From Synechococcaceae cyanobacterium SM2_3_2 (GTDB lineage: Bacteria > Cyanobacteriota > Cyanobacteriia > Thermostichales > Thermostichaceae), in NCBI GenBank assembly GCA_012031565.1, contig JAAUUM010000015.1:1-37422 (forward strand): a stretch of DNA of 37,422 nt, written 5' to 3'. The notes below the pieces were generated by a model that made no database searches, was not told the origin of the DNA, and saw nothing but the letters and a program-made list of their open reading frames with translations. Position 1 is the stretch's first letter. Each line of letters starts with the position of its first letter. Both the position numbers and the translations under genes were made by a program. This document shows, one piece after another, positions 29,684 to 37,422 of this stretch.

Positions 29684-29992
29684 ATGAATGGCATGTCTCC
29701 ATTACCCATAAAATCATGGATTCAACCTTTGAGTTGCTATCGAGGCCAATGTTTAAGTCAGATTCCCATGCCTGAATCCTGTCAGATTTTGGGCATAGTG
29801 CGAGAACGGTTGGGGGACATGTCTTTATCAACTCAGCCCGATAGATCCCGGTACTTAATTTGGGCTGAGCAGGATCCAGAAATTCAGTTCAATGATTACA
29901 TTTTAGCAGTGGCGCTGAATCCAATGTATGCCCCCAAACTGGAACTGGTTTTGGGCCGGTTTGAGACTCAAGATCGTTGTTTATTGAGCTAA
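29684..29992 (+). CDS. Small protein resembling a stand-alone RCK_C/TrkA-C domain (copy 2, paralog)
   Basis: 102 aa; [32 protein letters not shown]...[15 protein letters not shown] aligns with the preceding ORF. Confidence 0.6.
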   Translation: MNGMSPLPIKSWIQPLSCYRGQCLSQIPMPESCQILGIVRERLGDMSLSTQPDRSRYLIWAEQDPEIQFNDYILAVALNPMYAPKLELVLGRFETQDRCLLS

Positions 29993-29997
29993 TTACA

Positions 29998-31693
29998 ATG
30001 CTTATCCAAGGTTTTCTCCAAATTGGGATCACGCTTTTATTGATGATTCCGACCGTCTTCTTACTCGGGCCGTATATGGCAAGAGTGTTTCTCAAAGAAA
30101 AAACAATCTTAGATCCCATTGGGATCCCGGTTGAGAGACTCATTTACGGAGTTTGCGGGATCTGGATCCATCCTGAGCTATCGATGACCGGATGGGGGTA
30201 TCTCAGGGCGGTGCTATATTCCAATCTTTGGATGACATTGTCAGTATTTTTGATCATCATGTTTCAGTGGGCGTTGCCCTTTAATCCCACAGGCTTAGAT
30301 GCCCCGAACTGGGATCTGGCCCTGCATACGGCACTTTCATTTGTCACCAATACCAATCAACAGCACTATTCTGGAGAAAATACTTACACCTATTTCACCC
30401 AAATCGGCGCGCTCGGATTCATGATGTTTACCTCGGCGGCTTCAGGAATTGCGGTGGCGATTGCCTTTATCCGTGGTCTGACAGGGCGACCTTTGGGCAA
30501 TTTTTATGAGGATTTAATTCGGGCGATCACTCGCATTTTATTGCCTATCTCCCTTGTGGGCGGGATCCTTTTGTTGATATTGGGGGTGCCGGAAACCTTG
30601 GCGGGGCCAGCAGTGGTGACCACATTAGAGGGATCCAGGCAAGCAATTGCCAGAGGCCCAGTGGCACACTTTGAGATCATCAAAGAATTGGGAGAAAATG
30701 GGGGTGGCTTTTTTGGGATTAATTCCGCCCATCCCTACGAAAATCCCACTACATTGACCAACTTGATTGAAACATTGATCATGTTGGCGATTCCGTCCAG
30801 CTTGATTGTGACCTATGAGATTTTTGCTAATAATATCAAGCAAGCCTGGTTACTATTTGGCATGGTCTTTGCCATCTTTGCATTACTGATTGGTGCGACA
30901 GCGGTTGGGGAGTTTTGGGGCAATCCGCTAGTAAATGAACGACTGGGATCCCAGTGGCCCAATATGGAGGGGAAAGAGGTTCGCTTTGGCTGGGCGCAGA
31001 CAGCTTTTTGGGCAGTTTCCACAACAGCTACTATGTGTGGGGCAATCAATGGACTGCATGATTCCCTGATGCCGCCTGGAGGATTTTCCACCCTGTTGAA
31101 TATGTTTTTGCAAATTATTTGGGGGGGGACAAGGCACAGGAACCGCCTATCTGTTCATTTTCCTAATTCTCACCGTCTTCTTGACAGGATTGATGGTGGG
31201 CCGAACGCCAGAGTTTTTAGGACGGAAAATTGAAAAACAGGAGATTGTTTTAGCCAGCGTCATCTTGTTAGTTCACCCAATCCTGATCTTGATTCCCAGT
31301 GCAATCTCGATTGGGATCCCCGATCTATCCGGCATCAGCAACCCAGGATCCCATGGGATCTCTCAGGTGGTCTATGAGTATGCTTCTGCTGCCGCCAATA
31401 ATGGATCCGGGTTTGAGGGATTGGGGGATGGCAGCTTGTGGTGGAATCTCAGCGCGGTAGGGGTGATAGCAGTGGGACGATATGTGCCCATTATGGCTTT
31501 GTTGCTGTTGGCGGATGGCATGAGTCGTAAGCAACCCGTGCCTGAAACTGCTGGAACCTTGCGGACAGACAGCGGATTATTTACCGGAGTGACGGCAGGA
31601 ACCATCTTGATTTTGGGCTTGCTGACTTTTCTACCCGTATTAGCGTTAGGGCCAATTGCCGAAGGTTTTCAACTTGCAAGTGGATTGAGATAG
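29998..31693 (+). pseudogene. kdpA: Potassium-transporting ATPase subunit A, one frameshift
   Basis: ORF to 31233 is KdpA ([38 protein letters not shown]). The remainder ([21 protein letters not shown]...) lies in the +1 frame (31181-31693). The break maps to a G8 run at 31131-31138. Confidence 0.9.
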
Positions 31694-31791
31694 CCCAGGG
31701 CCATCTATTCAGTTAGTCGGGCCTAAAAAACACCCATTAGTTGGCACTTATCCAGTTATTTATCTCAGTTTTTGTAGGAGTGACTTCAATC

Positions 31792-33879
31792 ATGCTGTCA
31801 TTTGTAAATCCTCGCCAACCACGCGGCCCTAGAGGGCTACGTCGCCATACCCCCAAAGTCAATACTCAGGGCATCTATCGTAGAGCTATCAAAGAGGCTT
31901 TTCGCAAGTTGGATCCCCGTGTTATGGTTCGCAACCCCGTCATGTTTATTGTCTGGGTCGGGACAGTTATCACATTTTTTCTCACCTTGGATCCCAATTT
32001 ATTCGGCACCGGATCTGAAGAGAATCTACGCTTATTTAACGGATTGATTACGTTTATCTTGTTTTTTACACTTGTCTTTGCCAACTTTGCAGAATCAGTA
32101 GCGGAAGGACGGGGTAAAGCTCAGGCAGATTCTCTGAAAACTATCCAATCTGACACCCTTGCCCACAAGATTTTATCTGACGGATCCCTGCAAGATATCA
32201 GCTCTACCCAACTGCGAAAAGGGGATCTGATCAAAGTGATTGGGGGTGAAATGATCCCTGCCGATGGAGAAGTTGTGCAAGGGGTTGCCTCAGTGGATGA
32301 ATCTGCCATCACAGGTGAATCAGCTCCAGTTCTCAAAGAGCCGGGATCCGATGTGGCTAGCTCAGTCACGGGAGGCACACGGATCCTGTCGGATGAGTTG
32401 TCGATTCGGGTGACGGCAGATCCTGGAAAGGGTTTTATTGATCGGATGATCGCTTTGGTGGAAGGGGCGGAACGGGCTAAAACTCCCAATGAAATTGCCC
32501 TGACAGTTTTATTAGCCGTATTGACGCAAGTATTTCTGGTGGTAGTGGCTACACTTTTACCTTTAGCGAGCTACATAGAAAACCCAGTTAGCATTGCTGT
32601 CTTGGTGGCTCTTTTGGTAGCGCTAATCCCTACAACGATTGGCGGCTTACTCAGTGCTATTGGCATTGCTGGTATGGATCGAGTGTCATAGTTTAATGTG
32701 ATTGCCACTTCAGGACGCGCAGTAGAAGCCTGTGGTGATATCAATACTTTGATTCTGGATAAAACTGGAACGATTACACTGGGTAATCGTTTAGCAGAAG
32801 AGTTTATTCCTGTTAATGGTCACACAGAGATGGAGGTGGCAGAAGTTGCCCTCAAATCTAGTCACTTTGATGAAACACCGGAGGGTAAATCCATTGTCAA
32901 ATTGGCAATTACTATGGGGATCCGCCGATCTGGCGATCTCCAATCAGCGGAAGGGATAGAATTCTCTGCCAAGACCCGCATGAGTGGCACCAATTTTCCA
33001 GATGGCACAGAATATCGTAAAGGAGCAGTGGATTCCATCAAGGGTTTTGTCCGCTCTCGTGGGGGATCCTTATCTCCTGATTTGGACAAAGCCTATGAAG
33101 ATATTTCACTTGTGGGCGGCACACCTTTGGCTGTCTGTAAAGGGGGAGAATTGTATGGGGTGATTTATCTCAAAGACATCATTAAACCGGGGATCCGGGA
33201 GCGATTTGATCAACTGCGTCGCATGGGCATCCGTACCATTATGTTGACTGGAGATAACCGGATTACAGCCCAAGTCATTGCCCGTGAAGCAGGTGTCGAT
33301 GACTATATTGCTGAAGCAACCCCCGAAGATAAAATTCGTGTCATCCAGGAAGAACAAGCTCGGGGAAAATTGGTAGCCATGACCGGAGATGGGACTAATG
33401 ATGCCCCAGCGTTAGCCCAAGCCAATGTGGGAGTGGCCATGAATTCTGGCACACAAGCTGCCAAAGAAGCAGCCAATATGGTGGACTTAGATTCGGATCC
33501 CACCAAGCTCATTGATATCGTCACGATTGGGAAACAACTTTTGATCACGAGAGGAGCTTTGACAACCTTCTCTCTGGCTAACGATATTGCCAAATACTTT
33601 GCTATCATCCCAGCCTTATTTGCGGGCATTGGGCTTGAGAGATTGAATGTGATGGGACTAGCCAGTCCAAATTCAGCTATTCTTTCAGCATTAATTTACA
33701 ATGCTTTGATCATTCCTGCCTTGATTCCATTAGCTCTAAAAGGTGTTGAGTTTCGCCCTTTGACCGCCAATGAATTATTGAGGAGAAATATCTTTATTTT
33801 TGGACTGGGCGGTGTTGTGGCCCCTTTTGTGGCGATTAAAGTGATTGATATTGTTATCGATGGGATCGGGCTTGCTTAA
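31792..33879 (+). pseudogene. kdpB: Potassium-transporting ATPase subunit B, interrupted by an in-frame TAG
   Basis: P-type ATPase motifs VDESAITGESAPV and [11 protein letters not shown] in the same frame, separated by [22 protein letters not shown] (TAG 32689-32691). Confidence 0.92.
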
Positions 33880-33926
33880 TGGATTATTCTCAGTAACGAC
33901 TTGTTGAGCTAGATATAGGTGCCAAA

Positions 33927-34187
33927 ATGAAGTCTTTCAAACATTTCTCGCGTATACCACCCGCGCTGTCCTTGACCTTCTCTGTGGGAGTTGCTCGAAA
34001 TTGGCGGCTATTGACTCAATTGCTGGTGGTCTTAATTATTTCAGATCTGTTAGTGATTACTCCCGCTGTTTGGGCACAGGGATCCCTATCCCTTCTACAA
34101 GCCTGGGCATTAGGGGTTTTGGGATTGGTAGCTGTTGGTTTATCGATCTATTTGTTTATGGTGATTTTTCAGCCAGAACGTTTTTGA
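33927..34187 (+). CDS. KdpF/KdpG-like small membrane protein
   Basis: 86 aa between kdpB and kdpC; hydrophobic segments and KdpF-like tail LSIYLFMVIFQPERF. Confidence 0.6.
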   Translation: MKSFKHFSRIPPALSLTFSVGVARNWRLLTQLLVVLIISDLLVITPAVWAQGSLSLLQAWALGVLGLVAVGLSIYLFMVIFQPERF

Positions 34188-34198
34188 GGATTTTGGTC

Positions 34199-34822
34199 AT
34201 GTTGATGCGCGAAATGAAAGCTGCAATTTTCTCTACCTTGAGTCTATTTATTTTGACAGCTGTCATCTATCCCGCTCTTTTATTGGGGATTGGATTGATT
34301 TTTCCGGTGCAAGCCACGGGTAGTTTGCTTGATGCCCAAGGCAACTTCACCACGGATCCCAATCAAGCCATTGGCTCTGCACTAATTGGACAGCCCTTTA
34401 GCCAACCCCAGTATTTTTGGAGCCGTCCCAGCGTTGTCGACCACAGCACAGCGGATCCCAATGATGATCCCAACGGGATCCTGCAAACGGGCCTATCGGG
34501 TGGCAGTAATTTGGCTCCTTCTAATCCTACCTTGCTAGAATTTGTAGATTCTCAAATTCAATCTTTGCAAGATGCCGGACAAGAGGATATTCCTGGAGAT
34601 CTGGTTTACACATCTGGATCAGGATTGGATCCCCATGTTTCTCCCCAAGGGATCCTGTTACAAGTTGAGCGAGTTGCCCAAGCACGAAATATCAGCCCTG
34701 ATCAGATTTAGCCCCTAATTAACCAAGCCACTGACCATCGTTTTTTAAGACTTTTTGGGGATCCCGGTGTCAATGTTTTGCGTCTAAATATTGCTCTCGA
34801 CCAAAACTATCCAGCAGGTTAA
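34199..34822 (+). pseudogene. kdpC: Potassium-transporting ATPase subunit C, interrupted by an in-frame TAG near the C-terminus
   Basis: KdpC motifs SALIGQPFSQPQYFWSRPS, SGSGLDPHVSPQGILLQVERVAQARNISPDQI*PLINQATDHRFLRLFGDPGVNVLRLNIALD (TAG 34709-34711). True-looking stop TAA 34820-34822. Confidence 0.92.
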
Positions 34823-34827
34823 GGGAT

Positions 34828-35985
34828 ATGTATAATCCTGATCATGATCTGGCAAAAAATTCCTCTTCTCCTGAGACACCTCCCCTCAATAACGGCATTT
34901 ATCCCTATCGACGTGGCAAACATAAAATCTTCATCGGCATGGCACCTGGGGTGGGTAAAACCTATCGAATGTTGAGTGAAGCCCGCCAACTCAAAGCTGA
35001 TGGCATTGATGTGGTGGTTGGTGTGTTAGAGACCCACGGTAGAGCTGAGACTGCTTTTCAGGCCGAGGGATTGAAGATTATCCCCCGCAAGCAGGTCACT
35101 TGGCACGGTGTCACGTTGACCGAAATGGATCCCGATGCCATCATCGCTCGGCAACCTCAATTAGTCTTGGTGGATGAGCTTGCCCATACCAATGCACCGG
35201 GATCCTTTCATCAAAAACGCTATCAAGATGTAGAACAAATCCTCGCAGCAGGCATTGATGTTCACTCAACTGTCAATATCCAACATTTAGAAAGCCTCAA
35301 TGATTTAGTCGCTCGCATCACAGGTGTCATTGTCCGAGAACGGATTCCAGACAAACTATTTGAAGATGCCGATGAAGTCTTAGTTGTCGATGTCACACCT
35401 GAAACCCTTGAAGAAAGGCTGAGGTATGGCAAGATTTATGCACTCAACAAAGTTGATCAAGCCCTAACTCATTTTTTCCAACGCCGCAATCTCATAGCCC
35501 TACGGGAGCTAGCCCTACGAGAAGTTGCCGATAATATCGAAGAAGATATAGCAGACACATCTTCCCTAACGGTGCAGGAACGATTGATAGTTTGCGTCTC
35601 CACTTATCCTAATTCCCTTCAACTGATTCGCCGGGGATCCAGGTTAGCCAGCTATCTCAATGCTAAACTTTATGGCTTGTTTGTTGCCAATCTAGATCGC
35701 TTTCTCTCCAAAGACGAAACCCTCCATATCGAAACCTGTGAACGATTGATTCAGGAATTTGGTGGCGAGTTTGTCAAAATAGCGGGATCCAATGTGGCTG
35801 AAGCCATAGCTAGAACTGCCGAGCAATGCAAAATCACCCAGGTGGTCATTGGTGAAAGCCCAAAAAAGGTTTCTTGGACATCGTTTCTTGATCTAAGAAC
35901 ATCGATGATCCGCAAACTCATTCAAAGGCTTAATGGGGTTGATATTCATATTATTTCTGTAGACAAGTCTCCCCCCAATTCATAA
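34828..35985 (+). CDS. kdpD: Truncated KdpD-type protein (KdpD N-terminal plus Usp-like region, no histidine kinase)
   Basis: GKHKIFIGMAPGVGKTYRMLSEA, VDELAHTNAPGSFHQKRYQDVEQIL. ORF ends after the Usp-like region at 385 aa. Confidence 0.9.
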   Translation: MYNPDHDLAKNSSSPETPPLNNGIYPYRRGKHKIFIGMAPGVGKTYRMLSEARQLKADGIDVVVGVLETHGRAETAFQAEGLKIIPRKQVTWHGVTLTEMDPDAIIARQPQLVLVDELAHTNAPGSFHQKRYQDVEQILAAGIDVHSTVNIQHLESLNDLVARITGVIVRERIPDKLFEDADEVLVVDVTPETLEERLRYGKIYALNKVDQALTHFFQRRNLIALRELALREVADNIEEDIADTSSLTVQERLIVCVSTYPNSLQLIRRGSRLASYLNAKLYGLFVANLDRFLSKDETLHIETCERLIQEFGGEFVKIAGSNVAEAIARTAEQCKITQVVIGESPKKVSWTSFLDLRTSMIRKLIQRLNGVDIHIISVDKSPPNS

Positions 35986-36061
35986 GTGTGCCATGTCAAT
36001 CTACCAACTACGACCAAGGGGCTTTTGCATCTTGCCAAAGCTGCTCAAAAGGAGAAAATTA

Positions 36062-36298
36062 AACCTTTGGGATCCCGCCAAGTATAGAAAGCTTTGAATT
36101 CCTCTTCCCTGATGCCCAGATATGCTGTTTGACGGCTGACCGAGAGTTTGTCAGCCAAGAGTAGTCTTGCTTTTTGCTGTTGCCCAATGCTATTGCTTTC
36201 CGCCTCCGACTACGCCACAGTGACCGCATCAGCTCTCGCAGGACTAAACGGCACGAGAAGGAGAACCGGGGCCAATCTGAAAATGCCAACATCCCTAC
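36062..36298 (+). pseudogene. IS4-type transposase fragment with an internal TAG
   Basis: Reads FGIPPSIESFEFLFPDAQICCLTADREFVSQE*SCFLLLPNAIAFRLRLRHSDRISSRR. The LTADREF segment resembles the DDE region of IS4-family transposases. Confidence 0.6.
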
Positions 36299-36339
36299 GT
36301 CTAGCTTCGATTTGAAATGCGAAGGCTTGGCAGTGCCCT

Positions 36340-36825
36340 TGAGGAATTTGGTGAATACTGCTGCTGACGATGATTCAACGGGCGCTGATACGACTACCTG
36401 CACCTTCAGAGAAGCGATTGAGCCAGTTAACAATGTCCCCACCAACATCTTCGGGGGTTGCGAGATTACGGGTGGCACCATTCAGTTTGCCCCCGCTTTG
36501 GCAAATGAGACGATTACGATTGCCAATTCTCCTTTGCCTGCCATCACCGCTAATGTGACGATTAGTGGCCCTGGGGCCGATACTCTGATCATCAGCGGCG
36601 AAGACCAATTCCGGATCTTTGAGATTGCCTCAATCAACAATCCGGAGGTAACGATTGAGAAGCTGACCTTAACTAAGGGGCTAGCAACGAATGTCAATAG
36701 TGGAGCCATCCTCAGTGTGAGCTATCAACTGCTGGCGATTGATAGTGTCACGATCTCTAACAGCACAGCTACTGGTGCCACTTATGGAGTAGGTCAGGGT
36801 GGCGGGATCTTTTCCAGCACAGCGA
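36340..36825 (+). pseudogene. Fragment of a CSLREA/beta-helix surface protein
   Basis: NTAADDDSTGADTTTCTFREAIEPVNN (CSLREA-like) followed by beta-helix repeats ITANVTISGPGADTLIISGED...VTIEKLTLTKG...GQGGGIFSST. Confidence 0.65.
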
Positions 36826-37130
36826 TTTGGCGTAGGCTGTCTCATCTTTCCCCAGCACGGTCCCAGCTTTACGCACCATTTTCAAAGCATGGAGCCGTGC
36901 CTGCACCACCGAGGATTCTTCGTCTGCTGAATCCAACTTCACGACCCGGCTCGTATCTAGCTCAAAATCTACTGTCCTCAAGGCGTCTTGACTCAAGGTG
37001 GCACTCATAAACAATGAATGAGTGAGTCCATAGGTAGAGAAGCCCTGCCGCATTCCTTGCAATTGAGCCGCAGTAAAGACCCCAACCCCCCATCAACTGC
37101 GTCTCATCAAATACCCATAAGCAATCGTTA
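36826..37130 (-). pseudogene. Cas3-like CRISPR helicase fragment (GSU0051-type, type I-U/I-G), frameshifted and truncated at both ends
   Basis: Minus strand reads NDCLWVFDETQLMG then, one base shifted, VGVFTAAQLQGMRQGFSTYGLTHSLFMSATLSQDALRTVDFELD...VVQARLHALKMVRKAGTVLGKDETAYAKSL. DE.QLMG and MSATL are helicase motifs II and III. Confidence 0.65.
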
Positions 37131-37131
37131 T

Positions 37132-37193
37132 AGCCTATTCACTTATTAACTGTTACAGTTACAGCCTGTCCACTTATTAGCTGTCACAGTAGC
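37132..37193. repeat. Two adjacent imperfect 31-bp direct repeats, probably IS630-subterminal
   Basis: AGCCTATTCACTTATTAACTGTTACAGTTAC / AGCCTGTCCACTTATTAGCTGTCACAGTAGC, 25/31 identical. Confidence 0.75.
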
Positions 37194-37413
37194 AGCACTT
37201 AGCAAACCAGTTACTGAAGGATGAAGTCTCAATCAAATACAAGCCTATTTCTACCAGCTTCTCCAATGCTGCCATCCCTCGTGTGCAATAGAGGTGAACA
37301 AAAGCTTTGATGACTGACCACATCATCTCAATAGGATTAAAGTCTGGTGAGTATGGCGGCAGATATTCAATCCTTGCCCCTTTCTCTTCAACTAGTTCTT
37401 TGATTCCTTCCAT
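37177..37413 (-). mobile_element. IS630-family transposase, C-terminal DDE region, probably continuing past the window edge
   Basis: GARIEYLPPYSPDFNPIEMMWSVIKAFV is the classic IS630/Tc1-type DDE C-terminal motif. Confidence 0.85.
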
Positions 37414-37422
37414 TTTGTGACT

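Noticed and set aside
29998-34822. Genome-wide amber (TAG) recoding to explain kdpB and kdpC
   Set aside because: TAG terminates several intact genes here (4535, 9168, 10122, 24761), so general reassignment is unlikely.
36059-36481. 140-aa minus-strand ORF over the IS4/CSLREA fragments
   Set aside because: Plus strand gives recognisable protein motifs; the minus ORF has none.

Overview
The window comes from a cyanobacterial chromosome: it carries apcABC, a CpcT/CpeT-type lyase, GUN4, heme oxygenase and an MPBQ methyltransferase. Recognisable blocks: (1) hisS, aldo/keto reductase and MPBQ-type methyltransferase; (2) a two-component pair whose kinase is frameshifted; (3) a phycobilisome/tetrapyrrole neighbourhood with CpcT-like lyase, DUF2470 protein, apcC-apcB-apcA, Hsp33, GUN4-domain protein, Ser/Thr kinase and heme oxygenase; (4) dnaX and a CHASE-type histidine kinase; (5) a five-gene peptide-type ABC transporter operon; (6) a second two-component pair with a frameshifted regulator; (7) a kdp potassium-uptake locus preceded by two tandem small RCK_C/TrkA-C-like proteins, with one lesion each in kdpA, kdpB and kdpC; (8) a right-hand patchwork of truncated fragments: IS4-type transposase, CSLREA/beta-helix surface protein, Cas3-like helicase and IS630-type transposase. 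The strongest sequence-wide signal is an iterated palindrome centred on GGATCC/GGGATCCC, roughly 150 copies by hand tally or about one per 240 bp. It resembles the cyanobacterial HIP1 phenomenon but with BamHI-type flanks. It is absent from the right-end patchwork and sparse in apcA/apcB. No complete novel defence or mobile system is visible. The best candidates for new biology are the tandem RCK_C-like proteins at the kdp locus, the HIP-variant distribution, the Cas3 relic, and a phosphofructokinase-like N-terminal remnant acting as an upstream ORF of the cpcT-like gene. Motif counts were made by eye and are approximate.
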